Positions 8,586-17,896 of a stretch of DNA of 64,000 nucleotides are shown one piece after another; within the stretch, counting starts at the first letter, position 1; the number at the start of each line of letters is the position of its first letter. A program made the position numbers and the translations under genes. The stretch is from Sphingomonas sp. SORGH_AS_0950 (GTDB taxonomy: Bacteria > Pseudomonadota > Alphaproteobacteria > Sphingomonadales > Sphingomonadaceae): positions 2,692,001-2,756,000 of the forward strand of contig NZ_JAUTAE010000001.1 of the NCBI RefSeq assembly GCF_030818415.1, read 5' to 3'. Below the pieces are notes generated by a model. That model worked only from the letters and a program-made list of their open reading frames with translations. It was not told the DNA's origin and did no database searches.

Positions 8586-8876
8586 TCAGCCGCGCTTGTC
8601 GGGGTTGACCAGCTCGGTCATGCGCACGCCGAAACGGTCGCCGACCGTCACCACCTCGCCACGGCCGATCAGCGTGCCGTTGACCAGCACGTCGAGCAGT
8701 TCGTTGGCCTGGCGGTCCAGCTCGATCACGCTCGATTCGGACAGCGCCAGCAGCTCGCGGAGCGACAGCTGGGTCGAGCCGATCTCGACGGTCAGCTTGA
8801 CATCGACATCCTGGAGCAGCCGGAAATTGGCGGCGACCGACGTGTCGACGGGGAATCCCCCGGCCATATCGTTCAT
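8586..8876 (-). CDS. fliN: Flagellar motor switch protein FliN
   Basis: 96 residues, a single SpoA/surface-presentation domain: LQDVDVKLTVEIGSTQLSLRELLALSESSVIELDRQANELLDVLVNGTLIGRGEVV. FliN lines the lower C-ring and binds FliH during export and CheY-P during switching. The ATG at 8876 overlaps the fliM stop in fliM's restored frame (ATGA at 8873-8876), which supports the reading of fliM as a frameshift. Confidence 0.93.
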   Translation of the reverse strand: MNDMAGGFPVDTSVAANFRLLQDVDVKLTVEIGSTQLSLRELLALSESSVIELDRQANELLDVLVNGTLIGRGEVVTVGDRFGVRMTELVNPDKRG

Positions 8877-9860
8877 TCTACGGGTCCTTCGTGGAAATTC
8901 TGCGCCAGACCTTCGGCCGAGCGGGCAAGCGAGGTGAGCTGGACGGCGGCGCGACCATTGGCGGTGCCGACCGTGCCCATGCCGAGCAGGTCACCGCCGA
9001 CCATCACCGGCACTTCCGGGGCCGAAGCTGATCGGGATCACGTCGCCGATCTTCAGCTCCATCAGGCGGCTGAGCGAGACGACGGGTTCGGCCAGCACCG
9101 AGCGGACCGGGAAACGCACCGTCATTACCGCGCGGGTCAGGTCGCCGCGCCAGGTCGGATCGGCCTCGGCCTGCTTGTCGACGACCTTGCCGGTCAGCGC
9201 CGAGCCGTGCGGCTTCAGGGCGGCGACCGGATAGAGGATGTCGAGCATGGTCGGGCGGCGGTTATGCCCCGCAATGCCGAAGCGGGTGACGATCATCGCA
9301 TCCTCGCCCTCCAGGCCCGGCAGCATCGCGGGCGAGGATTCGGGCGGGCCCGCGGTGAACTCGATCCGGGCGAGCGATTCCCAGGCGCGGCGCAGCGGCT
9401 CGGCCATCATGCCGCCCAGGCGGCGGATCATCGCGTCGGCGGCGGGCGAGAACTCGCCGGGCAGCGTGTCGGGCGCGGTGCCGTTCCCGCCGAACAGCAG
9501 GTCGATCAGCGACAGGCTGAACCCGCCCTCCAGCACGCACAGCGCATGGGCATTGTCCTGGATCGCGGGGCCGCCGACCGACACCATCGCCATCGGCAAC
9601 CACGCGCTCAGGCCGTCGCCGCGCTCCGCGCGATAGTCGGAAAAACGCTGGACGACCAAAGGCTCGGCCCAGCAGCGCAGCTCTTCGCGAAGAAGCGATT
9701 CGAACAGCCCCCGCAGCGACCGCGCGAGGCGCGCGGACAGATGCTGCATCGTGTGCAGGTCGCCGAACGGATTGAGCTTCGTCGTCCCCAGCACGCCGTG
9801 ATCGGCGCTTTGGGGACGAAGACGCTCGCGTTCGTCGGCCTGGGCGGGGGCGTTAACCAT
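8873..9860 (-). pseudogene. fliM: fliM, flagellar motor switch protein, with a +1 frameshift near the 3' end
   Basis: FliM binds CheY-P and FliG in the C-ring. The uninterrupted frame from 9860 reads a normal FliM up to KIGDVIPISFGP, then departs into unrelated residues and stops at 8991. Removing one base near 9016-9017 (cttccgggg read as cttcgggg) restores GPEVPVMVGGDLLGMGTVG and runs to a stop at 8873, giving 328 residues, the usual FliM length, and an ATGA overlap with fliN. As written, the last third of the SpoA domain (about 47 residues) is lost, so switch function would be impaired. It may be a sequencing indel. The ATG at 9860 follows fliL by three bases. Confidence 0.88.
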
Positions 9861-9863
9861 GCC

Positions 9864-10547
9864 TCACTGAACAACGAAATTGGTAAAGTAGACGTTAGCG
9901 ATACCCCCGAATCCCTCCTTTTGCCGAAGAATCTCGTTGATCGCGTCGACCAGCTTGCGTTGCAGCTGGCGCTTGCCCTCGCTGCTGAACACCTGTTCCT
10001 CATTGGCATCGCCCAGCGCCATCAGGATCGCCGAGCGGACCGCCAGGTCGTTGGTCTTCAGATTGTTGATGACCGTGTCGTCATAGGGGGTCGACACCGC
10101 CAGCCCGACCTGGATGACATGCACCGAGTCGCGCAGGTTCGAGGTGAAGTCCTTGGGCATCTCGTAATAGTTGGACGCATAGCGTTCGCCGCCGTCGCCG
10201 ACCGGGGTCGGCATGCCGACATGCTCCTTGGCCTCGCCGCCTTCGCCGCCCTCGCCGCCGCCATGGCCGCCGCCCTCGCCGCCTTCGCTCTCGCCGCCTT
10301 CACCCGCGCGCTTCTGCTCGGACTTGGGCACCAGCTTGGGGCCGGGGTGGTTGGCCTCGGCCTCGGCCTCGCCATGGTCCTCTTCCTTGGCATGGCCGCC
10401 GCCGATCAGGCCCGAATTGGCGGCATAGAGCCCCGCGCCGACGCCCCCGCCCAGCAGGACGAGCACGCCGACCACCATCACGATGATCTTGCCCAGCTTG
10501 CCCTTCTTCTTGGGCGCCTTCTCTTCGGTTTCCTTGGCGTCGCTCAT
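9864..10547 (-). CDS. fliL: Flagellar basal body-associated protein FliL
   Basis: 227 residues: a short lysine-rich cytoplasmic tail (KEKAPKKKGKLGK region), one membrane helix (about 21-44), then a periplasmic domain. Between them lies a roughly 60-residue linker rich in Gly, Glu and His (GEGGESEGGEGGGHGGGEGGEGGE), which makes it longer than a minimal FliL. The conserved end (GGIANVYFTNFVVQ) is intact. FliL rings surround stators and affect torque and surface sensing. Confidence 0.9.
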   Translation of the reverse strand: MSDAKETEEKAPKKKGKLGKIIVMVVGVLVLLGGGVGAGLYAANSGLIGGGHAKEEDHGEAEAEANHPGPKLVPKSEQKRAGEGGESEGGEGGGHGGGEGGEGGEAKEHVGMPTPVGDGGERYASNYYEMPKDFTSNLRDSVHVIQVGLAVSTPYDDTVINNLKTNDLAVRSAILMALGDANEEQVFSSEGKRQLQRKLVDAINEILRQKEGFGGIANVYFTNFVVQ

Positions 10548-10557
10548 GTCTCAATCC

Positions 10558-12102
10558 TCAGGCGATTCGGGTGGTGGCGTCGGCGGGGGCATCCCCGGCG
10601 TCGCTGGAGGCCGTCCCCCCGGCAAGCGCCGGGCGGGTGGGCAGAACGGGTTCGGGCTGGCGCTGCGGCTGGCGCTCGCCGCCGCCGCCGCCCGACTGGC
10701 CCAGATCGACCGCCGTCTGGCCCAGCCGCATGCCCTTTTCCTCGGCAAGCCGGGCGAGCGTCGGCTGCGCATCGGCGAGCATCGTCGCGGTCTGCGCCTG
10801 GTCGGCGGTGAAGTGGATATGCGTCGCGCCGTCCTCATGGCGCAGCGCGACCGCGATGCCGCCCAGCGCGTCGGGGGACAGCTGGATTCGGGTGTCGGCA
10901 GTGGCGGCGTCCTCGCGCATCCGCTCGATCCGGTCGATCATGCCCTGCGGCCAGTGGCCTTGCGTCATGTCGAGCGGGGCCTGCTCGGCGCCCGTCATCG
11001 CCGCGACCGGCGCGGCGGTCAGCGAATCGGCGCGGGTCAGCGTCGCGGGGTCGATGGCGCCCAGCCCCGTATCCTTGCGGCGGCCGGACCGCTCCTCGGG
11101 TTCGTCCTGCGCCGCGCGCATGGCGCCGGCGAACAGCTGGATGGCGGGCGCGGTCTGGCCCGTCTGCAGGATCGGGGCGGAGGCTTCGGCGGTCGGCGGC
11201 GCGGCGAGCGGCACCGCCTGCGCCGTGGCGGCAAAGCGCGCCGGCACGTCCGAGCGTAGCGCCGGGCCCTGCTCCCGAGTGGCTTGGGTCACGGTCGAAT
11301 CGGTCGACATGGCCGCCAACGCCGCTTCCCCCGTCGAGCGGAGGGTGGACCCCGTACCGGAGGGCAGGGGGGCGGTGGTCCGTGTCGCGGATGCCGTGGT
11401 CGCAAGGGCCTGCCCATCGCCGGGAGCGGCCATCGCCTGTGCCGGTATGTCCGCAGCGACCGGCAGGACTCTGGACGGGAAGCGGGGCGCCTTCGCCAAG
11501 CCTGTCGTGTCGCTCGACGCGACCGCATTGGCGGTTACCGTCCCGTCGCCGGAAGTCGCCATCGCCCGTGCCGGTATGTCCGCAGCGACCGGCAGGGCTT
11601 CGGACGGGAAGCGGGGCGCCTTCGCCAGGCCTGTCGTGCCGCTCGACGCGACCGCATCGGCGGGTGCCGTGCCGTCGCCGGTGGAGGCGGCCACGGGCAT
11701 CGCCTGTTCCGGCGAAACCGGCATGGTGGCGAGCAGCGTCGTGATCGGGGCGGCCGAGGCGCGTACCGCATCGGTCGGCGCCGCCACGGTCGTCTCTTCG
11801 ACCGGAAGGATCGGGAGCGGGGGCACCGCCATCGGCAAGAGGGTGGCGTCGCTCGGCAAGGGCTTGCCGTCCTTGTCCGTCTCGCTGCCGCTCCCGGCGG
11901 TCTCGCCGCCGGTCTTGCCCTTGCCCTGTTTCGCGGCCTCGCCCGTCTCCGCCGTGGCGTCCCCGCCCATGCCGGGCACCAGCGCGAACAGCATCGCGAA
12001 GGCGGAGCTCATCGCATTGCCCGCGCCCGCCGTCAGCGACGAGCGGACGGCGGAGGGGCCGGAAGCGGGGACGGAGGCGAGGGGCGACATCATGACAGAC
12101 AT
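10558..12102 (-). CDS. fliK: Flagellar hook-length control protein FliK
   Basis: 514 residues from ATG 12102, two bases after the fliJ stop. FliK measures hook length and triggers the FlhB specificity switch. The long N-terminal part is low-complexity (Ala, Pro, Thr, Ser) and carries a 43-residue tandem repeat (DNA 11441-11569 and 11570-11665). The C-terminal Flg_hook domain is clear: QLSPDALGGIAVALRHEDG, then HIHFTADQAQTATMLADAQPTLARLAEEKG. A longer in-frame opening upstream overlaps fliJ and was not used. Confidence 0.85.
   Translation of the reverse strand: MSVMMSPLASVPASGPSAVRSSLTAGAGNAMSSAFAMLFALVPGMGGDATAETGEAAKQGKGKTGGETAGSGSETDKDGKPLPSDATLLPMAVPPLPILPVEETTVAAPTDAVRASAAPITTLLATMPVSPEQAMPVAASTGDGTAPADAVASSGTTGLAKAPRFPSEALPVAADIPARAMATSGDGTVTANAVASSDTTGLAKAPRFPSRVLPVAADIPAQAMAAPGDGQALATTASATRTTAPLPSGTGSTLRSTGEAALAAMSTDSTVTQATREQGPALRSDVPARFAATAQAVPLAAPPTAEASAPILQTGQTAPAIQLFAGAMRAAQDEPEERSGRRKDTGLGAIDPATLTRADSLTAAPVAAMTGAEQAPLDMTQGHWPQGMIDRIERMREDAATADTRIQLSPDALGGIAVALRHEDGATHIHFTADQAQTATMLADAQPTLARLAEEKGMRLGQTAVDLGQSGGGGGERQPQRQPEPVLPTRPALAGGTASSDAGDAPADATTRIA
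11441..11665. repeat. 129-bp tandem repeat inside fliK
   Basis: Copy 1 begins at 11441 and copy 2 at 11570, both with gccggtatgtccgcagcgac, and stay over 90 percent alike for about 96 bases. They encode two copies of a segment beginning TTGLAKAPRFPS and ending PVAADIPA. The period of 129 bases keeps the frame. Confidence 0.8.
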
Positions 12103-12103
12103 G

Positions 12104-12541
12104 TCAGCAAGGTTCGTGCCGATTGCGCCGGTTGCCGCCGCTGGACGGCATGTCCTCCAGCGCGCGCATCTCGGCACGGATCGCGGCGAGGCGCGCGCGG
12201 TCGAGCAGCTTCTCGACCGCCGTCTGGTCGCGCTTGGCGGCCTTGGTCTGTTCGCCCGCATGGGCGGCGCGCTGTTCGGCGACCTGGATGCGCATGGTCG
12301 CGGCATCGGCCGATTCGAGCAGCCGGTTGCGGAAATGCGCATTGGCCATCAGCGACCCCGCCGAGGCGCTGGCGGTCGGGGCGGGGGATACCGCCTCGAT
12401 CAACTGGCCGATACGCTGGGAGAGTTGCTGTTCGGTGGCGACGCGTTCCTGCGCGCGCGCTTCCTCCGCCATCGTCAGGTTGAGTTGCAGCGTGCGGACC
12501 CGGTGGAGCCGGTTCAGCATCGTCTGTTGCCGGGATGCCAT
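12104..12541 (-). CDS. fliJ: Flagellar export chaperone-like protein FliJ
   Basis: 145 residues, almost entirely helical coiled coil (TLQLNLTMAEEARAQERVATEQQLSQRI, then the C-terminal TAVEKLLDRARLAAIRAEMRALEDM). FliJ is the stalk of the export ATPase and links FliI to FlhA. Sequence conservation in this family is weak; the call rests on size, coiled-coil character and position between fliI and fliK. Confidence 0.82.
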   Translation of the reverse strand: MASRQQTMLNRLHRVRTLQLNLTMAEEARAQERVATEQQLSQRIGQLIEAVSPAPTASASAGSLMANAHFRNRLLESADAATMRIQVAEQRAAHAGEQTKAAKRDQTAVEKLLDRARLAAIRAEMRALEDMPSSGGNRRNRHEPC

Positions 12542-12562
12542 GGATGTCCCCCTTTACCGGGC

Positions 12563-13900
12563 TCAGCCGAGCGGCTGGCCGAAAATGCCCACCAGTTCCT
12601 CGACCGCATGGTCGAGCGGCACGACCTCGTCGGCGTCCTGCCGGATATATTCCATCACCGCCGGATGGCAGGCGATGGCGGCGTCGATCGCGGGATCGGC
12701 GCCGGCGCGATAGGCGCCCATCAGGACGAGATCGCGGTTTTCCTCATAGGTCGCCAGATGACGACGCAGCGTCCGCGCGGCCTGGGCATGGGGCTTGCCG
12801 ACGATGTCGGTCATCACGCGGCTGACCGAGGGGCCGATGTCGATCGCGGGATAGACGCCGCGCTCGGCGAGATGGCGGTTGAGCACGATATGCCCGTCCA
12901 GGATCGAGCGCGCCGAGTCGACCACCGGGTCGTTGCCGTCGTCGCCGTCCGCCAGCACGGTGTAGATGGCGGTGATCGATCCCGGCCCATGCGCATCGGC
13001 GCCCGCCCGCTCGATCAGATTGGGCAGCATCGCGATGGCCGAGGGCGGATAGCCGCGCGCCGAGGCGGGTTCGCCCAGCGCCAACCCGATCTCGCGCCCG
13101 GCATGCGCGACGCGGGTCAGCGAATCCATGATGAGGAGGACCTTCTTGCCCTCGGCACGGAACGCCTCGGCAATGGCGGTCGCCCGCAATGCGCCGCGAA
13201 TACGCAACACCGGCGAATGGTTGGCGGGCACCGCGACCACCACCGAGCGCGCGCGTGCCTCGCCCGCGACCTTGGTTTCCAGGAAGTCGGCGACCTCGCG
13301 GCTGCGCTCGCCGATCAGGCCGATGACGATGACGTCGGCGCGCGCGGCGCGGACCATCATGCCCAGCAGCACCGACTTGCCGACACCCGATCCCGCCATG
13401 ATGCCGACGCGCTGGCCTTGGCCGATGGTCAGCAGGCCGTTGATCGCGCGCACGCCGACATCCATCGGCTCCAGCACGCGACCCCGGTCGAGCGGCGACT
13501 GCATCCGGCCCGCCAGCGGCCAGCGGCCCGCGCCGCGAATGGGGCCCAGGCCGTCGATCGGCTTGCCCGATCCGTCGACCACGCGGCCGAGCATCGCCGC
13601 GCCCACTTCCGCCTCGCCCGGGGGGCCGAGCGGGCGCACCGGCGCGCGCGGGAGCAGGGGGGCGGGGCCGCCCAGATTCATCATCAGCGTGCGGCCGTTG
13701 CGGAAGCCGATCACCTCGGCCTCGACGCACGATCCGCCCTTCTCGCCGATCGCGCAAACCGTGCCGACCGGCAGCGAGAGGCCGACCGCCTCCATCAGCA
13801 ACCCGTCATAGGAGGCCAGCCGCCCCGCCACCACGGGACGCGGCGCAAAATCGGCCTGGGCCAGCGTATCGAGATAATCGGCGGTGAAACGGTTCAGCAT
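12563..13900 (-). CDS. fliI: Flagellum-specific export ATPase FliI
   Basis: 445 residues. F1-beta-like ATPase that drives unfolding and release of export substrates. Walker A AGSGVGKS at 169-176, Walker B region KVLLIMDSLTR at 253-263, and GYPPSAIAMLPNLIERAG, typical of the FliI/SctN family. The start is ATG 13900, overlapping the fliH end by seven bases; the open frame continues upstream only by chance in high-GC DNA. Confidence 0.95.
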   Translation of the reverse strand: MLNRFTADYLDTLAQADFAPRPVVAGRLASYDGLLMEAVGLSLPVGTVCAIGEKGGSCVEAEVIGFRNGRTLMMNLGGPAPLLPRAPVRPLGPPGEAEVGAAMLGRVVDGSGKPIDGLGPIRGAGRWPLAGRMQSPLDRGRVLEPMDVGVRAINGLLTIGQGQRVGIMAGSGVGKSVLLGMMVRAARADVIVIGLIGERSREVADFLETKVAGEARARSVVVAVPANHSPVLRIRGALRATAIAEAFRAEGKKVLLIMDSLTRVAHAGREIGLALGEPASARGYPPSAIAMLPNLIERAGADAHGPGSITAIYTVLADGDDGNDPVVDSARSILDGHIVLNRHLAERGVYPAIDIGPSVSRVMTDIVGKPHAQAARTLRRHLATYEENRDLVLMGAYRAGADPAIDAAIACHPAVMEYIRQDADEVVPLDHAVEELVGIFGQPLG

Positions 13901-14697
13901 TGGGGAACGGGCACCTTGTCGATCGCGGCGGAAAGCTGGTCGAGCCACAGCGAGGGGCCGTCCTCGACGATGGTGGACGCGCTTTCGAGGACGAAGCCGC
14001 CGCGCTCCACCGCGGGGTCGCCGACCGGGAAGACGGTCTGGGGCAGGCGCCCTTCGAGCAGCGCGACATCGTCCGGATGGACGCGCAGCATCGCGGCTTC
14101 CTGCGTATCGGCGAGCAGGTCGATCGCGGCCTCGATCCGGCCGGTCAGCCGGTCGGCATCGACGCCGATTTCGCCCACCAGCTTGCCGACCAGGGCGAGG
14201 ACGGTCTGGCGCAGCTGTTCGGCCATCATCGACCGGTCGACGCGCGAGGACAGCGCCTGCGCGATCGCATCGACCATCCGGCCGTCGCGCGCCTCGGCCT
14301 CGGCCCGCGCCTGGAACTGCGCGGCGGCGGCGGCCAGCCCGGCGGCATAGCCCTCGGCATGACCGGCGTCGTGCGCGGCGGTGATCGGATCGATTGCAGG
14401 GGCCGCCGCGTCCTCGCACGCCGCGAACGGGTCCCAGCCCTCGGTCGGGTCCTGGTCGCGATTGGCGGGGTGGAAGTGGCGCGGTTGCCCGTCGGCCTGC
14501 CGGGGCGCGCCGCCGGTCTGGCCCGCGCCCGTGCCCGCCGGTCCCTGCGGCCGGAAGGAGATCGGCCCCGAACCCAGGTCGATGCCCAGTCCCGCCATGT
14601 TGGACGGCGCGAAGCCGCCCGGCGGGGCGAAGGCCTGGTGCAGCGCGGCTGCGGCGGCATTCTGGCGTGCGGAGAAACCCGCGACGAAATCAGACAT
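13894..14697 (-). CDS. fliH: Flagellar export stator protein FliH
   Basis: 267 residues. FliH holds FliI near the C-ring. Seen here: an Ala/Gly/Pro-rich N-terminal third, a helical middle with small-residue spacing (DAGHAEGYAAGLAAAAAQFQARAEAEA, about 110-140), and a C-terminal V-ATPase E-like domain ending GGFVLESASTIVEDGPSLWLDQLSAAIDKV. It overlaps fliG by eight bases and fliI by seven. Confidence 0.87.
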   Translation of the reverse strand: MSDFVAGFSARQNAAAAALHQAFAPPGGFAPSNMAGLGIDLGSGPISFRPQGPAGTGAGQTGGAPRQADGQPRHFHPANRDQDPTEGWDPFAACEDAAAPAIDPITAAHDAGHAEGYAAGLAAAAAQFQARAEAEARDGRMVDAIAQALSSRVDRSMMAEQLRQTVLALVGKLVGEIGVDADRLTGRIEAAIDLLADTQEAAMLRVHPDDVALLEGRLPQTVFPVGDPAVERGGFVLESASTIVEDGPSLWLDQLSAAIDKVPVPQC

Positions 14698-15703
14698 AGT
14701 CGTCCTCGCCTCCGCCCATCATGATCGTGCCTTCCTTGGCGAGATTGCGCGCGACGGTGATCATCGCCTTCTGCGCCTCGAGCACCTCGGACAGCTTCAT
14801 CGGCCCGCGCGACTCGATCTCGTCACGGATACCCGCCGCCGCCCGCGCCGACATGCAGCCCAGGAAGCGTTCGCGGGCGGCCTCTTCGGCGCCCTTGAGC
14901 GCGCGGGTGAGGATTTCGCCATCGACGTTGCGGATGAGCGTGCCCAGATTCTTGTCGTCCATGTCGAGCAGGTTCTCGAAGATGAACAGCGCCTCCTCGA
15001 TCTGCTTGGCGACGTCGCGGTCGATCTTGAACAGCTTGGGCATGACCCGCTGCTCGGTCGCCTTGCGCGCGCTCGACAGGATCTTGGCCGCCTCGCGCGA
15101 ACCGCCCAGCGCCAGACCCTGGCCGCTGCCGCTGCCCTCGCTCCAGCGCTTGAGGATCTCGTTCAGCGTGTCGATCGCCTGCGGCGTCACCGGCCCCAGC
15201 CGCGCGACGCGGTGGAGGATGTCGGGCTGCATCACGTCGGGAAGCAGTTCCAGCACCTTGCCCGCGACGGCGGGATCGCAATTGGCGATCAGGACCGCGC
15301 CGATCTGCGGATGTTCCTTCTCGACGATCTTGGCGATGTCGACGGGATCGAGCCAGCCGAGCATCTCGATCTCGCACTGCGCCTCGGCGGGCACGATGCG
15401 CGACAGCACGCTGCCGGCGCGTTCGGGGCCGAGCGCGCGGTTCATCAGATTCTCGACGATCGGCTTGGGCTGGAACGCGATCGAGGCGCGGGCGCGGGCA
15501 CAGCCGACGAAATCGTCCAGGACGAAGCCGACATCCTGCTCGCTGACATCGGCGATCGAATACATCGCCTTGCCCAGTTCGCGGACCTCGTCGGGCTCCA
15601 GCTTCTGGAGGATCGCGGCGGCTTCTTCCTCGCCTACCAGCATCATCAGGACCGCGGCGCGCTCGACACCCGAATAGACGCGCCCTTCTTCGGCAGAAGC
15701 CAT
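14690..15703 (-). CDS. fliG: Flagellar motor switch protein FliG
   Basis: 337 residues. FliG couples stator movement to rotor rotation. N-terminal domain (RAAVLMMLVGEEEAAAILQKLEPDEV) binds FliF; the middle domain carries the EHPQ motif (KEHPQIGAVLIANCDP); the C-terminal domain has the charged torque helix ALKGAEEAARERFLGCMSARAAAGIRDEIESRGP. Starts one base into the fliF stop. Confidence 0.95.
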   Translation of the reverse strand: MASAEEGRVYSGVERAAVLMMLVGEEEAAAILQKLEPDEVRELGKAMYSIADVSEQDVGFVLDDFVGCARARASIAFQPKPIVENLMNRALGPERAGSVLSRIVPAEAQCEIEMLGWLDPVDIAKIVEKEHPQIGAVLIANCDPAVAGKVLELLPDVMQPDILHRVARLGPVTPQAIDTLNEILKRWSEGSGSGQGLALGGSREAAKILSSARKATEQRVMPKLFKIDRDVAKQIEEALFIFENLLDMDDKNLGTLIRNVDGEILTRALKGAEEAARERFLGCMSARAAAGIRDEIESRGPMKLSEVLEAQKAMITVARNLAKEGTIMMGGGEDDYV

Positions 15704-17520
15704 TATTGCTGCGCCTCCGAACGGATCATGTCGCGGACGGCCAGCGCGGCGCGCGCCGGATTGTCACGGGTGAAGCCGCGCACCTTGGTGATGCGATCGC
15801 TGAAATTGTTCGTGTCCTCGATCTCGTCGAGCGTCACGGCGGGCGGCTGCGTGCCGATCATGCCGGGCAGGGGCTGGCCGTCCGCGCCGACCCACACCGG
15901 CTGGCCATCGGGACCGATCCGCACGGGTTCGCCGTTGGGGCCGATCACCGGCTGGCCATCGGCGCCCATCAGCACTTCGCCGACACCCTGGCCCGCGCCG
16001 TCGGCGGCGCCCATGGGCAGCGCCTTGGCCGCCTCGGCTTCGGCCTTCTTGCGGGTCATCGCCTTGACCAGCGGACGCACGCCCAGCAGCAGGACCAGCA
16101 GCGCGATGACCAGCGCGGTGGCATTGCGGGCGACGATCGGCAGCCAGCTATTGTCGTACCAGGCGCGCTTGTCGTCCAGGCTGGCGTCGGCGAACTTTCG
16201 GCTGATGACGGTGACATTGTCGTTGCGCTGCTGGTCGAAGCCGACCGCCGACTTCACCAGGTCGGAAATCTGGCTGATCTCCATCTGGCTGCGCTTGCCG
16301 GTGGCGGGATCGCGCAGCAGGACCGCGACGGTCAGCCGCTTGATCGAACCCGGCGTGGCCCGCGTCACCGAAACCTCCTTGTTCAGGTCGTAGGCGCGCT
16401 GGAAGGCGTCGGACTGCTTTTCCGGATTGAGGCCCGGACCACCGGCGACCGGCTTGCCATCGGCGGGCGGGTTGCCGCTCGCGCCGTTCGCGGGTTGGGG
16501 CTGTTGCAGCGTGCTGGCGGGCGGCGGCGTGTTGGACAGCGCGCCGGGGATGCCGCCGGGGGTGGTCGGGTCCTTCTGGTTGCCGGTCCAGTTGCCGGTT
16601 TCGGCCCGCAGCGCGCCGTCCTTGTCGTAACGCTCGCTCGTGGCGCTGGTCTCGTCGAGATTGACGTCGGCCTGCACCTCGGCGGTGAAATTGCCCGCGC
16701 CGACCAGCGGGGTCAGCAGCTGGATCAGCTGGGTGCGGTATTTCTCTTCCATGCGGCGCTGGAAATCGATCCGGCGATCGTCACCGGTCGCGCCGTCGGC
16801 GCCCTTCTTGGACAACAGGCCACCCATCTGGTCGACCACGGTCACATCCTCGGGCTTCATGCCGGGCACCGACGAGGCGACGAGGTTGACGATCGACTGG
16901 ACCTGCGATTCCGACAGCGAGCGCCCGGCGTTCAGCTTGAGCACCACCGAGGCGGAAGGCGAGGACTTGTCGCGGATGAAGGGCGAGGCGTCGGGCGTGG
17001 CGAGGTGCACGCGCGCCTCGGCCACCGCGTCGATCTCCTCGATCGAGCGGGCCAGTTCGCTCTCGCGCGCCTGGCGAAGCCGTTCGCCCTCGACCGCGCG
17101 GCTGACGCCCATCGGCAACTGGTCGAGGATCGCATAGCCGCCGGGCGCCTGCTTCGGGAGCCCCTGACCCGCCAGCAGCATCCGCGCCCGGGAATAATCC
17201 TCTTCGTTGACGGTCAGCGCGCCGGTGCCGTCGTTGATCTTGCTCTTGATGTTCGCCGCCGACAGCGCGGTCGTCACCGCCTGCTTGTCCGCGTCCGACA
17301 GATTCTCGAACAGCGTCTTCTGCGTCGGGCTGGACAGCGCCATCCAGGCGAGCGCGGCGGCCGCGATCAGCCCGATCAGCAGCGCCATCGGCGCGGAGCG
17401 GCGGACGGCGGGCTGCGCCATCACCGACTTGATCTGGCGAAGCGGGTTGGCGAACTTTTCCGGCAGCGGCGGCAGGGCCGGTGCGGGATTGGTCGATGCG
17501 GGGGTGAGGGCAGTGCTCAT
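15703..17520 (-). CDS. fliF: Flagellar MS-ring protein FliF
   Basis: 605 residues. FliF forms the MS ring in the inner membrane. Two membrane helices (about 42-63 and near 460-480), ring-building motifs between them (LFENLSDADKQAVTTALSAANIKSKI, then EGELARSIEEIDAVAEARVHLATP-like stretches), and a C-terminal FliG-binding tail (RDNPARAALAVRDMIRSEA). The second periplasmic part has a Pro/Asn/Gly-rich insertion near residues 330-370. Near the C-terminus is a short GADGQPVxGPNGEPV-type repeat. Confidence 0.94.
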   Translation of the reverse strand: MSTALTPASTNPAPALPPLPEKFANPLRQIKSVMAQPAVRRSAPMALLIGLIAAAALAWMALSSPTQKTLFENLSDADKQAVTTALSAANIKSKINDGTGALTVNEEDYSRARMLLAGQGLPKQAPGGYAILDQLPMGVSRAVEGERLRQARESELARSIEEIDAVAEARVHLATPDASPFIRDKSSPSASVVLKLNAGRSLSESQVQSIVNLVASSVPGMKPEDVTVVDQMGGLLSKKGADGATGDDRRIDFQRRMEEKYRTQLIQLLTPLVGAGNFTAEVQADVNLDETSATSERYDKDGALRAETGNWTGNQKDPTTPGGIPGALSNTPPPASTLQQPQPANGASGNPPADGKPVAGGPGLNPEKQSDAFQRAYDLNKEVSVTRATPGSIKRLTVAVLLRDPATGKRSQMEISQISDLVKSAVGFDQQRNDNVTVISRKFADASLDDKRAWYDNSWLPIVARNATALVIALLVLLLGVRPLVKAMTRKKAEAEAAKALPMGAADGAGQGVGEVLMGADGQPVIGPNGEPVRIGPDGQPVWVGADGQPLPGMIGTQPPAVTLDEIEDTNNFSDRITKVRGFTRDNPARAALAVRDMIRSEAQQ

Positions 17521-17521
17521 C

Positions 17522-17896
17522 TTACACCGGCATGCTCATGATGTCCTTGTAGGCGGACAGGAGTTTGTTGCGGACCTGCAGCGTCGCCTCGAACCCGACC
17601 GACGCCTGCTGGCGGGCCATCATCACCTTGGCGATGTCGACGGTTTCGCCGCGTTCGTAGGATTCGGACAGGCGGGCGGCCTGTTGCTGGCCCTCGTTCA
17701 CGCCCTTCAGCGCGGACTCCAGCGTGTCGGCGAAGGTCGCCGGCGCCGCCGGGGCTTGAGTCTGGGCGGCCTGTGCCGCCTGGTTGGCACCGGCCTGGCT
17801 TGCCGCCTTGAGCGCCTGATTGCGTTCCAGGATCTGGGCACGAAGCGCCATCACCCGGTCGACGCTCATCGCGCCGCCGACACCGCCGACGCTCAT
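17522..17896 (-). CDS. fliE: Flagellar hook-basal body complex protein FliE
   Basis: 124 residues. FliE joins the MS ring to the rod and is the first axial protein exported. The C-terminal part is diagnostic: YERGETVDIAKVMMARQQASVGFEATLQVRNKLLSAYKDIMSMPV. The ATG at 17896 overlaps the flbD stop (ATGA); a second Met at residue 10 is also possible. Confidence 0.92.
   Translation of the reverse strand: MSVGGVGGAMSVDRVMALRAQILERNQALKAASQAGANQAAQAAQTQAPAAPATFADTLESALKGVNEGQQQAARLSESYERGETVDIAKVMMARQQASVGFEATLQVRNKLLSAYKDIMSMPV

Noticed and set aside
12103..12342. Longer N-terminus for FliK
   Set aside because: The extra residues overlap fliJ and are Arg/Ser/Pro-rich shadow sequence. ATG 12102 lies two bases after the fliJ stop.
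10571..14350. Very long plus-strand open frame of about 1260 codons opposite fliK-fliH
   Set aside because: It is antisense to four well-recognised flagellar genes and has the Arg/Gly/Ala-rich composition of high-GC shadow frames, with no family motif.
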